Positions 37,523 to 48,339 of a DNA stretch of 64,000 nucleotides are shown one piece after another. Position numbers and translations under genes: made by a program. The notes under the pieces were generated by a model. That model was given only the letters and a program-made list of their open reading frames with translations, made no database searches and was not told the origin of the DNA. The stretch spans positions 2,232,001-2,296,000 of the forward strand of contig BJKQ01000003.1 of NCBI GenBank assembly GCA_006538405.1, written 5' to 3'. Every line of letters begins with the position of its first letter. Position 1 is the first letter of the stretch. The stretch comes from Hansfordia pulvinata. Taxonomy: Eukaryota > Ascomycota > Sordariomycetes > Xylariales.

Positions 37523-40500
37523 ATGGCGTACAACGGCGCCCATGGCGGCCACGGCGGCCACGATGGCGGCCACGATGGCGGTCACGACCCCTATGACAGC
37601 CACAGGCTGCAGGACATGCCCCCGGGTGCTACTGTAAGTCATCGATTTGCCCGTTGAAGCCTCTCCCCTCTGCACTGCGTCCAGCAACTCGTTGCCACCT
37701 TTCGCGGCGCGCCAAGAGCATGCCGAAGGTCAACAGCCAAGCCGCGTCGGTCATGGGCAAAACCGTCGCTCTCAACGGGCGCCTCTCAGTCGCCCCTTCA
37801 AACTTTTACCCATCGCACTCTCTGCCGTCGGTGGCTGACTCTTAGCCCTCACAGTACCCTGACCAACAGTACCCCGACGAGGTGGAACATCACCTGCTCG
37901 GCCATGGTGGCCCTTCCTACGAGCAGGACCGCCTCGGCGCCCACACCCCTCCAGTCCGACCTGTGTCGGCGTACAGCTTGACTGAGTCGTATGCCACTCC
38001 CAACCCTCAACAGACTCTCGCCCCTCAGCACAGCGGCGAGTACGCTACGCAGGGCGGCGGTGGCTTTGGCAATGGCCTCGACGACACCGGCTTTGGGTAC
38101 GGCCGGCCCGCCTCCACCGTCCACGACCCCGAGGAGAGCTGGCTGCGGCGCCAGCAGACCCAGCGCGGCGGCGGCCTGAAGCGCTACGCCACGCGCAAGG
38201 TCAAGCTTGTCCAGGGTTCCGTCCTGAGTCTGGACTACCCAGTTCCCAGCGCTATTCGCAACGCCATCCAACCCAAGTACCGTGACGTCGAGGGTGGCAC
38301 CGGCGAGTTCGTCAACATGCGCTACACCGCCGCCACCTGTGACCCCAACGACTTCACCCTGAAGAACGGCTACGATTTGCGTCCCAGGATGTACAACAGA
38401 CACACGGAGCTGCTGATTGCCATCACCTACTACAACGAAGACAAGGTGCTCATGGCCCGCACTCTTCACGGTGTGATGCAGAACATTCGCGACATTGTCA
38501 ACCTGAAGCGCTCCACTTTCTGGAACAAGGGCGGCCCCGCCTGGCAGAAGATTGTCGTCGTCTTCGTCTTTGACGGTATCGAGAAGGCCGACAAGGAGAC
38601 TCTGGACGTCCTGGCCACCGTCGGTATTTACCAGGATGGTATCATCAAGAAGGACGTCAACGGAAAGGAGACTGTTGCTCACATTTTCGAGTACACGACC
38701 CAGCTGTCCGTCACGCCCAACCAGCAGCTTATTCGCCCCATGGACGACAGCCCGCAGACGATGCCGCCTGTGCAGATGATCTTCTGTCTGAAGCAGAAGA
38801 ACTCGAAGAAGATCAACTCCCACAGATGGCTGTTCAACGCCTTTGGTCGCATTCTCAACCCCGAGGTGTGCATTCTCCTCGATGCCGGTACCAAGCCCGG
38901 CAACAAGTCTCTGCTCGCCCTCTGGGAGGGTTTCTACAACGACAAGGACCTCGGTGGTGCTTGCGGTGAAATCCACGCCATGTTGGGCAAGGGCGGCAAG
39001 AAGCTGATCAACCCCCTGGTGGCTGTTCAGAACTTCGAGTACAAGATCTCCAACATTCTTGACAAGCCCCTCGAGAGTTCTTTCGGTTACGTTTCGGTGC
39101 TGCCCGGTGCCTTCTCAGCTTACCGTTTCCGCGCCATCATGGGCCGTCCCCTGGAGCAGTACTTTCACGGTGACCACACGCTGTCCAAGATGTTGGGCAA
39201 GAAGGGCATCGAGGGTATGAACATTTTCAAGAAGAACATGTTCTTGGCCGAAGACCGTATTCTGTGCTTCGAGCTGGTCGCCAAGGCTGGCTCCAAGTGG
39301 CATCTGTCGTACATCAAGGCCGCCAAGGGCGAGACGGATGTGCCCGAGGGTGCTCCCGAGTTCATCAGCCAGCGTCGTCGTTGGCTGAACGGTTCCTTCG
39401 CCGCCACCCTCTACTCGCTGATGCATTTCGGCCGCATGTACAAGAGTGGACACAACCTGGTCCGCATGTTCTTCTTCCACCTCCAGCTCTTCTACAACAT
39501 CGCCAACGTCATCTTCACCTGGTTTTCTCTGGCTTCCTACTACCTGACCACCACCGTCATCATGAACCTTGTCGGTACCCCGAACCCTACGTCCAATCAA
39601 CACGGTTGGCCATTTGGCGATACGGCTACCCCCATCATCAACACGATCGCTACTTGGCTGTACCTTGCGTTTGTCATCCTGCAGTTCATTCTCGCCCTTG
39701 GTAACAGACCGAAGGGTTCCAAGTGGCAATACGTGGCGTCTTTCTTCTACTTTGGTCTCATTCAGCTCTACATCCTCCTCGACTCTGGCTACCTTGTCGT
39801 CAACGCCTTCACCAACTCGGGCAACGAGCTGCAAGGGAACTTTGGCATTGTGCTCAAGAACATCTTCACGGGCGCAGGCGAGGTCGGTGTCATTCTGCTT
39901 GCGCTGTTTGCCACTTTCGGTATCTACTTCCTGGCCTCTTTCCTCTACCTGGACCCGTGGCACATGTTCCACTCCTTCCCGTACTACATGATTCTCATGT
40001 CGACGTATATCAACATCCTCATGGTTTACGCCTTCAACAACTGGCACGACGTCTCGTGGGGTACCAAGGGATCTGACGCGACAGAAGCGCTACCGTCGGC
40101 GCCAGTCGTCAAGGGTGACAAGGGAGAGGCTCTCGTCGAGGAAGTCGACCGTCCCCAGGAGGATATTGACAGCCAGTTCGAGCAGACTGTCAAGCGTGCT
40201 CTTGCTCCTTTCGTTGAGGAGGAGGAGATTGAGACCAAGGACCTGGACGACTCGTACAAGGCTTTCAGAACCTCCCTGGTTGTTCTGTGGCTTTTCAGCA
40301 ACTGTGCACTGATTGTGGGTGTGACGAGCGACAGCGTGGCCACCTTCGGCATCGGAGTAAGTGCAGACCCACCCAATGCGTCTGGCAACGGAGTGACAGC
40401 TACTAACCAACACTACAGGGTACCACGACCGAGAGAACGGCCATGTTCTTCAAGTTCCTGCTTATTGCCACGGCCATCCTGTCCTTCATCCGTTTCGTTG

Positions 40501-40556
40501 GCTGCCTGTGGTTCCTCGGCCGGACCGGAATCCTGTGCTGCTTCTCGAGGCGATAA
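37523..40556 (+). CDS. chs-1: Class III chitin synthase
   Basis: Exons 37523-37633, 37855-40356 and 40419-40556 give 916 aa. Introns have GTAAGT donors; the second has a textbook CTAAC branch. The N-terminus is a short GGHD repeat followed by a Pro/Gln/Tyr-rich cytoplasmic region. The catalytic GT2 domain contains [33 protein letters not shown], Asp380 in [12 protein letters not shown], the E503-D504-R505 motif and Q543-RRRW547. A cluster of membrane helices follows and the protein ends GILCCFSRR. It polymerises UDP-GlcNAc into chitin at the plasma membrane. The uninterrupted similarity to the Neurospora CHS-1/Aspergillus ChsB type, length and lack of a myosin head place it in class III, associated with hyphal growth. 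An alternative acceptor 15 bases downstream of 37854 would remove five residues. The gene is preceded by a long CT-rich leader. Confidence 0.96.
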
Positions 40557-41497
40557 AGAACCAACCGCAAGAGCCCGCAGCACGGCGACCAGTGGACGCG
40601 GGGTTTTGGGTGTGTATACAAGAGGCGAAAATTTGGTCTACATTAGCGACCCAGAGGTTCTGTGGTCATGGGCATTTTCTGTACAGGATAGAGAGGCTGA
40701 GGTGCCGGATCCGCGCAAGCAGGCGACAGCGACGATCCTAGTCGGGCTGCGTTGGATACCATGGCGGCCTGAGATTGCCGCCTCGAGGCTTTCGGCAGCA
40801 TCCAAACTGTGCTGCGGAGGGCGGCCTAGCCCTGGGCGTTTTTCCTGACACGAAGGTTGCGGTCGATTTCCTAGTTACATTTTCTTCCGTAAACATTTCT
40901 TAATAAAAGAGAACGTGTGTATGTTGTTATGTATGAACATCGTTGCAGACGAGTTCTGTCAAGGTGCCAGAAGCAAAGCATGTGCATATATGGATGACCA
41001 GCGGTGCTGAACGGGGCTTCTTTACTGCAGAGGTGTGGCACTCGCAGGGCTTGCTGAAGGTGGGTCCCCCAGTGGGCTGGCACTTTACTCGTACAGCCCC
41101 GCGGCGGAGCTGGAAATTCTGCCCCTCGACAACACGTCAATACGACAGCAGCTTCCCCGGCGCCTACAAGTAAGTCGCACATGAGCTTTGATTCTCCATG
41201 ATCCATGAAAGTACTATGAAAACCTGATGGCTTGATTCTGACTGACCATCCAGCTTCCAGTTCCCGGCAGATTTCCAGGCAGCGCCCATCTGCCGAGCAG
41301 TCCTCCCTTCCGACCTCTCGGAGCCCTCGAGGTAGCCGAAGTACCGACTTCACACACGGGCATACCCACCACGAGCCCTTTTCTCTACGATCTCCGCCCG
41401 GCGCCGCGCCCGAACAATCCCCGTGGTACCCTCCCCTTTCTCCGTCCTCCTCTCGCCCGCGGGTCCATTCGTGGACACGCGCGCTTCGCTCCGCACC
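40557..41497. other. Intergenic region between chitin synthase and the OTU gene
   Basis: About 940 bp holding the chitin synthase 3' flank (an A/T-rich stretch near 40895-40910 could include its polyadenylation region), one TACTCGTA motif at 41086, and the OTU promoter. No coding signal. Confidence 0.65.
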
Positions 41498-42645
41498 ATG
41501 GGGGACGACGCGCCCGAACAGCAGCAGCAGGCAGCTCCCGCGGCGGCGGCGGCGGCGGCGGCGGGAGATGGGGCAGAGACGCTAGAGGCCATGCAGGCGC
41601 GGCACCGGCGCGAGCTGCGCGAGCTGCAGGGCCGGATCACGAGCAAGAAGCGCAACGCGACCAAGAAGACGCGCAAGGGGGTCAACGAGGAGTGCGCCGA
41701 GCTCGAGCGGCGCATGCGCGAGGGGCACGGGGAGCAGGTTGCCGCGCTCCAAGGCGGCGGGGGAGATGAGGACGAGAAAGAGGAGGAAGACGACGACGAA
41801 AAGAGCAAAGGGGACGCGGGCGCGGACGTGGACGGGGCTGCCGAGAAGCTTGCCAAGGCGAAGATCAGCGGCGGCGGCGGCAGTAGTAGTGGTGGTGCGG
41901 GAGAACAACCACAACAACAACAAGGCGCCACCTCCGGCGGAGGGGGGAAGAAGCGCAACCGGCAGAAGGAGAGGCTGGCGCGGCGCGCCGCGGAGCAGGA
42001 GGAGGAGGCGGCGCGGGCCGAGACGGAGGCCGCGGGGATGACGGACCACCGGGGGAGGGAGCGCGAGGCGCTGTCGCGCCAGTTCGCGGCGCGCGGGCTC
42101 GTCGAGAGGGACATTGCGCCCGACGGGCACTGCCTCTTCGCGGCGGCGGCCGACCAGCTGGGCCAGCTGGGCATCGACCTCGTCTCGGGGGCGAGATCAT
42201 CATCATCATCGTCAACACCATCAGCAGCGGCAGCAGCAGCGGCAGCACCTGGCGGTGGTGCCGTTGAGGGCAGCAAGCAGGAGGATGAGGGGGCGCCGCT
42301 GCCGCCGGCGTACAGGCGCGTGCGCCACCGGGCCACCGACTACATGCGCCGGCACGCCGACGACTTCGCGCCCTTCCTCGACGAGGAGCTGGGCGCGTAC
42401 CTGGCCAAGATGCGCGACACGGCCGAGTGGGGCGGGCAGCTCGAGCTGGCGGCGCTGGCGTCGGCGTACGCCGTCGACGTCGTCGTGCTGCAGGACGGCA
42501 GGGCCGAGACCATCGAGCCCCAGCAGCAGCAGCAGCAGCAGGAGGGGAGGGGGGTGAAGAGAGGGAGAGGATACACCTGGCCTACTACCGCCACGGGTAC
42601 GGGCTGGGCGAGCACTACAACTCGCTGCGCAAGGCCGCTGCGTGA
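41498..42645 (+). CDS. OTU-domain deubiquitinase (OTU2/OTUD6-like), C-terminus displaced by a one-base frame break
   Basis: From the ATG at 41498 the frame begins with poly-Gln/Ala and a coiled coil (RHRRELRELQGRITSKKRNA then TKKTRKGVNEECAELERRM) that is characteristic of the OTU2/OTUD6 subgroup. A Lys/Arg-rich linker leads into the OTU domain: catalytic Asp209 and Cys212 in PDGHCLFAAAADQL, and AEWGGQLELAALASAY. The catalytic-His block, LAYYRHGYGLGEHYNSL (His373 after correction), lies in a different frame that ends at 42643-42645. The switch falls at the G6 run 42549-42554; one additional G would give an uninterrupted 382 aa protein. As written, the frame reads through to about 42697 and loses the histidine. 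Such enzymes cleave ubiquitin chains, and OTUD6/Otu2 types act on ribosomes. Ser and Ala microrepeats inside the domain are unusual. Confidence 0.85.
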
Positions 42646-42936
42646 TGGCCGGATGGTCCCGGAGAGAGGAGACGACGTGGGGACGGCGCTGATGTGACAA
42701 GAGCCGATCATGGCTTCTCAGCTTGCTCGGTCTGAGGGGAGGTAGGTGTGGATGAGCTATCTTACTCGAGAGTGACGTGTGTATATACCTATGAACAAGA
42801 CAGGAACAACCACAAATCAGCATCGCTCGCTGCGCGCACTCCGTAACCCCCTTCCCGTGGATTACCGTGGAGGATCCACTTGCCCATGACACTTTTAACA
42901 AAGTCCGCCGCACTCCAGCGTCTGCCTCGACCGTCG

Positions 42937-45900
42937 TTATTGATCCACAAACTCCCGTTCAAAGTCCGCCCGCATGCTCTCCAGTAAACGGCCGGCTTCA
43001 GCATCCGGCAAAACACTGGACATGCTTTCCTCGATGAGGTGCTTAGTGTGGAAACTCACGGTGGGGAATTCTTTCATCCTCTTCTCAATCTGGCCCAGGC
43101 CGCGGAACGCAGTGTCCTTGTTCACGGCTAATATCCTGGCGCCAAACTTGTGCAGAACGAGCACCGAAGCCACAGCCTCCATCACCCATCTCCTGTCATG
43201 CTGCGACGGTTCGAAGCACAGCTCGCACAAGCGATAGTCAAGTGGCGACAGACCATGGCTATCCGGGGCGTTTGGGTCGCACCCGAGCTCCAGCAACTGC
43301 AGGAGCGTTGTGATGGGGAAGGCAATGTGCAGTCCTGTTCCGCGCCGAGGGATCTGAGCTGGCCAGTGGTGCCTCTTGAAGACTGCCTGGAGATGCTTGC
43401 GCTTGGCCTTGAACCACGGAGGGACGCGCTCTTCGTTCAATAGCGCCCGAAGATTATCGACTCGGAAGGGGATGGCATCGAACCTGGCGGCGACATTGTC
43501 TTCGAGTGCCAAGATTTCCGCAACGGCGGGGGGTTCGGTGAGGACCTGGGTGGTTCGAAGTCTGCTGGACTCCCAAGGGGAGTCTGGTATGCTGTACCGG
43601 GTCAGGAACTTGCGCTTCATATTCTCGAACAAGTGGCCCGCGAGCCCTGTCAGACGCACCCCGGACGCGTGCAGATGCTGCATCACCCAGACGTATCGGA
43701 GACACAGGTCGGGATCCCGGTCCGCCTGGTGGTAGGACACAGAGACCTGGATGGCCCTGTTCAGAATCGGGTTGCGGTGAACCCAGTCGTTCTCGAACTG
43801 CACGAAGAACGTGTCGGAGCCGTAGGCTCTGCACAGCGACCAAGACAGCACACGCCGGATCAGTTGCGGATCGACGGGCCGGTCGCGGGACGCGAAATGA
43901 TCACACAAGTAGAGCCGGAGCCCGCACGCCAAGGCGATGACGAGCCCAAAGTCGCGGTGGTATGGCGAAGTGTCGAAGAAGGCCAGCATGGACGCCCCCG
44001 TCGTCTCCTCGGCGCCCAGCATGAACTCGCAGAGGCGCACAAACTCGTGCCACTTCTTGGAGAATTCCTTGGGCTCAAGGGCCTTTCGGAAGTGCCGGTA
44101 GATGTGGGACTTAGCGGCGTAGACGTAGCCGTTCTCGCGCCTGGATATTCTGCTGTCGCCCAGGAGGTGGATCTGCAGGGAAGGGCTGAGGGCAAATTCC
44201 TGAGCCGTCTGGTGCATGAACTGGAGGCGGGCCTGGTCGCCTGCAACGGACTCGAGAAGGCCTCCGCATGCGTGCTGGATGGTGCGCTGGACGATGTCCG
44301 ATCCCTCCTCCTCCCCGGGGCCCCCTCGCAGTCTGTGAGCTCGTCGCAGTGGCCGCACGCCGCGTGCTGCAGGTACCTCTCGAGGTCGCGTCGTTTCGTG
44401 AACGCGTCCGGCACCCGGAAGACGGCCTCGACCAGGTAGAATGTGTGGTCACGCAGATCCACCGGGATCCTCCTGATGGTCTCCACGTAGAAGTCGCTCA
44501 GCTCCTCGGGCAGGCCGTCCAGCAGCTCGGCCGCGTCGCCGCCGCCGCCCATGTTCCGGAAGACGTGATCCAGCGCCAGCCTGGCCCACAGGAACACGCC
44601 CCGAGCCTTTTGGGCCACCCGCTCGGGACGAAGTCGAGAAGCCCGGGCTCCGGCTGCCCCTGCACCCTGTGGGAGCAGTATCGCCGGATGTCCCCCTCGG
44701 TGTACTTGTGTATGGCAAAGCCCCCCGACGACGAGCCCCCGAAAGACCGGACGAAGACGTTCCAGGGCCGGCTCGAGAAGCAGATGCGGACTTTGGTCTT
44801 GTGGGAGTATCTGTCCTTCTGAGACAGGGCCTGGACGAACTCGGCCACCTGCTCGACGGTCCCGTCGAACTCGTCCAGGGCATCGACGAAAAGGCATATG
44901 TCCATTGGGAGCTCGCGCTGGCGGAGAACGTCCTCCAAGCACCCGCTGAGAATTCCTTCCCAGTGATGCCACTCCACCCTGCGAGGAGGGCCAGGCTTGC
45001 CGTTGTCGAAACTGGCCTTGGACCCGCGGCGGGCCAGATCTTTCCGGACGGCTTCCATCAGCCGGGGTTGCACCAGCTTGACCAGGTCCGGCTCGTGGCG
45101 GAGAATGCCGTACAGAATCTGCCGCAGGAGGCCCTCGAACGACTTCTGGAGGCGGGTTCCTCGGTGGTGGAAGAAATGGCCGATCCGGATGACGGACCCG
45201 GTGCCTTCCCACGGCTGCAGATGCTCCCGCGTTCGACTGTGCTGGTAGATGAACTTCAACATGGTCGACTTGCCTGAGCCGGGCTTCCCCTGGATCCAGT
45301 AAAGCGGCTTCACCCCCTTGCCACCCTGAAGCCATTTACAGAGGCCGACTTCGGGCTGCGTGAAGACCCAGTCGAAGGTATCACGGGCCTTGAGGTCGAT
45401 CTGGGCCTCCCGCCCCGCTAGCTCTCTTCCATACAAGCCCTCTTTGATGTCTGTTCCTGTGTTAGTTACATGGATCTCGCGTGATTTCTTTTTTTTTTTG
45501 GGGGGGGGGGGGGGGTTCGATTTCTCACCGGGGAATGTCAACTTGTCGTCGTCACCAACGACGGACCCAACGCCGTATCCCGCGCGCCCTGCTTCCAGAG
45601 GATCCCCAATGGCGGTCGCTCTCCCGGGCGCGGGCGCAGGAGTGTACATGGACTCAATCTCCAACATGACCAAGTCACAGATCTTGCTCCCGTCGGCGAA
45701 CTTGACCATGTTGGAGTGATTCTCGTTGATCGCCAAACCGTCTTGACGGCCAGCGGCAGCCGTCAACGGCGCGGCGGACTTTTTCGTGACGAGGACAGCT
45801 GGCGGGCCGTCACGCGCCCACCTGCCTCCCTGAACCTGGGCCCGACAGTCAATGAAGTAGCTCGAGCCGAGGGGAGATGCCCGAGCTTTACCTGGAGAGC

Positions 45901-46938
45901 GGGCGACTCCTGGGTCTCGTAGGCCCATTTTGTCGCGATGCTCCGAAAGCGGCTGATGCCCGAGTACTGAAGATGGAGATCGAGCAGATACGGCGAGTCC
46001 ACGGCCAGGTCCTGCACGAGTTGCTGAGGGGGCTGGTCGCCCACGGCGATGCGCAGGGGCTCCTGTGCCATGCCCAAGTTGGGGACTCCGAAGAACATGG
46101 CGCCTCTGACGGCGTCCAAGCGCTCGGCATGGCGCCCGCCGGCCAGGAAGACCATGGCCTGCTTGATGACGATACCCCCGAGACTGTGGCCAAGGAAGAT
46201 GGTGGGCACGTTGGACCCCAGCGTGCAGTCGTCCCTCACCCACTGGGTAGCAAAGGTATTGGCAATGTCGGGAACCCGCTGCCTCGACGCGCTGCCCTTC
46301 AGTCTCGAGTCGTAGCCGTACGTCCAGGCTCGGACCGAGGCCGATGATGACCTGCCGGGCAGAGCGTCCCGGATCCACATGTGAGTCTTGTTCTGTCTCG
46401 ACTGCCACGAGCCAAAAGGGTGGCTGGCGAGGCCGGAGACGGCAATGCAGCTGCGAGCGGCCAGATGAGATGAGATGAGATCAGAGGAGAGGAGAGGAGA
46501 GGGAGGGAGAGAGATGGAGGTTACCAGGCCGGCCCAAGGAAGGGGGGGGGGGGGGGAGGAGGCGCTCGCGGGCGACCCTCCGGGTATGAGGAAGCGGCAG
46601 ACTCACTTGAAGCGGTGGTTGCGTACATCGTTGAGCGGGGTGAAGCCCATGAAATGGTCGTCGACAATGAGACTTTTTGCCCGGCCCGGGTCGTCCAGGT
46701 ACCACGTGGTCTTGCCGTCCTGCAGCAGCGGAGGCACGGCGCGGAACATGACGGTGGCCACCTTGCTCGTCTCGTCCTTGATCGGCGTGGTGAAGACGGT
46801 GGCGAGAGAGCATACGAGCACGTCATCCGTCGTGAAGCCCCGCAGCCGCTGCACCAGTATCTGTCTGACCCCGTGGCTGTCGACATCGCCGGGGATACGA
46901 CTGACCCGGAACGTCTTGGGGTGCCATTCGTCCGCCAT
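42937..46938 (-). CDS. Fungal NLR-like protein: alpha/beta-hydrolase plus NACHT NTPase, two one-base frame breaks
   Basis: Exons 46938-46607, 46450-45892, 45829-45529 and 45450-42937; about 1,235 aa if two missing bases are allowed for. Order: N-terminal region (DEWHPKTFRVSRIPGD...VATVMFRAVP), alpha/beta-hydrolase with GHSLGG (Ser200), linker with NHSNMVKF, and NACHT domain with Walker A GKPGSGKST (452-460) and Walker B ICLFVDALDEFD. A winged-helix-like region containing RGVFLWARLAL follows, then a long helical C-terminus with one ankyrin-like unit (DSHGLSPLDYRL). This layout is common among fungal NOD-like proteins, several of which control heterokaryon incompatibility and regulated cell death; the hydrolase would be the effector domain. 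Frames change at about 44625-44627 (C3 in coding sense) and 44317-44320 (C4 within a GC-only tract); each is restored by one extra base, so sequence error is likelier than decay. The third intron contains G16/T11 runs. Confidence 0.82.
45489..45515. repeat. T11G16 homopolymer pair inside an NLR intron
   Basis: Eleven T followed by sixteen G residues on the plus strand, entirely within the 78 bp third intron of the NLR-like gene. On the coding strand it is a C16A11 tract between donor and branch point. Confidence 0.88.
46542..46556. repeat. G15 homopolymer in the first NLR intron
   Basis: Fifteen G residues inside intron 46606-46451 of the NLR-like gene, next to a GAGAT/GAGGA-rich purine stretch at 46465-46515. 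Confidence 0.88.
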
Positions 46939-48339
46939 TTTCGAGCTCGAGCAGCATGCCCTACTTTGGGAGGTGCCTACATTACCTACCTAACCTACCT
47001 ACCTACTTACTTACAGGTACATGTATGCACCTATGTATGTAGGTCATGTAGGTTGCTTTGGGTAAGTTAGGTACCGTAGGTAGGTGAGGTAGATGTGTAG
47101 TCGGAACCTTACCTGGCCGCCTGTGCGAGAGGCAAAATCATGTAGCGGAGGCTGGATGGTCACTTCAGAGCGGCACTGGAGGTCATGTCGTCCAGGTAAG
47201 CAAGGGAATTCATGTACATAAAGTACCAAGTATGTATGTATCAGGTGTAGGTATGTCGGGAGTGGTAGGTAGATAAGGTAAGGTAGGTAGGAAGGTAGGA
47301 AGTAGGAGGTAGGTATATACATACTATACGGTACGATACGGTACGGTACGGTAGTTTAAGTAGGTTAGGTAAGGTAGGTAGGTGAGGTAAAGGAGGCAAG
47401 AGAAGAAGCATGAACGAAGACGGGAATGGCCTTCCAAGCGACAGAGAGGGGAAGGGGGTGTGTCCTCCGGGCATTGAGCTGTTCCCCGTTGACTGCTCAG
47501 CCTCACTCTAATATTACCAAGTCTTTCTTCTCAGTTCCCAGAACTCGTACGCGACAAAACACACACACACACACACACACGAAGGGACACGTTGATGCGA
47601 GTACAAGAATGTCCAATGTCTGCACCACACAGGACAAGAGTGCGTTCTATTACCTGCCAGGCATGGTTCCTCACCGGCCAATGGTGTGCCTTGTCAAGCG
47701 CCCTCCCCTCTCCCGTGACGAGGCCCAATCCATGTGCTGTGGGCCGGGCCGGGCCGCACGATCCTACGCAGAAGGGGACGAACGACGAAAGGGGCCTTAG
47801 CAGTAGAGGGGAGAGACAGGGGATCTGCCCTCAGCAGCCAATGCCGGCCTTCAAAGTGCTGTGTGAAAAGATGTTGGCGCTGTTCTCACGGGGTACTCGC
47901 AAGTGGAATCGAGCATCGTGGGCGAGGCCCGCAAAAGTACGAGTACACCGCGCCGGGCCCCGTTGGCGCCGGCGAGGAACCCAAGTGCCCTGCCCACCCT
48001 CCCGCCTGCCTAGCATGCATGCATACATGCATGTATGTATGTATGTTGGGTATTCATTGACTCTCTTGGCCGAGGCACGGGATCCTATCATTCGTGCTGG
48101 GATGGATGCGATCAGCAGAAACGTTGGGTGAGTGAGGCCGACCAAGGCCGACTGAAAGGGGTGGCGTGAGAACATTGAGGCTTGCTTGTGGAGGCAATTC
48201 CGAGGTCCGCAGGGGCAGACCACCCAACCTAGGGAACCATCCGTTCTACAACGTCAACACCACTGTACACTCGCATTGCGCCTATTCTGTCTGAGCTGAT
48301 GAGTCAACCTGCTCTCAGGAGGTCCTTTCCCGAAAAAAA
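46939..48339. other. Divergent intergenic region rich in AGGT/ACCT short repeats
   Basis: About 1.4 kb between the divergent starts of the NLR-like and coiled-coil genes. Two blocks, 46967-47095 and 47220-47390, are dominated by AGGTAGGT/ACCTACCT units and by TACGG repeats (47328-47353). A (CA)n run sits at about 47561-47580, and CATGCATACATGCATGTATGTATG at about 48013-48040. One TACGAGTA motif is at 47938. No coding signal. Confidence 0.6.

Noticed and set aside
36739..37596. Open frame of 285 codons overlapping the chitin synthase start
   Set aside because: It is the CT- and C-rich leader of the chitin synthase gene read in another frame; the true start at 37523 is in a different frame with conserved protein.
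37849..40047. Long minus-strand frames of 375 and 310 codons
   Set aside because: Antisense shadows of the highly conserved chitin synthase exon.
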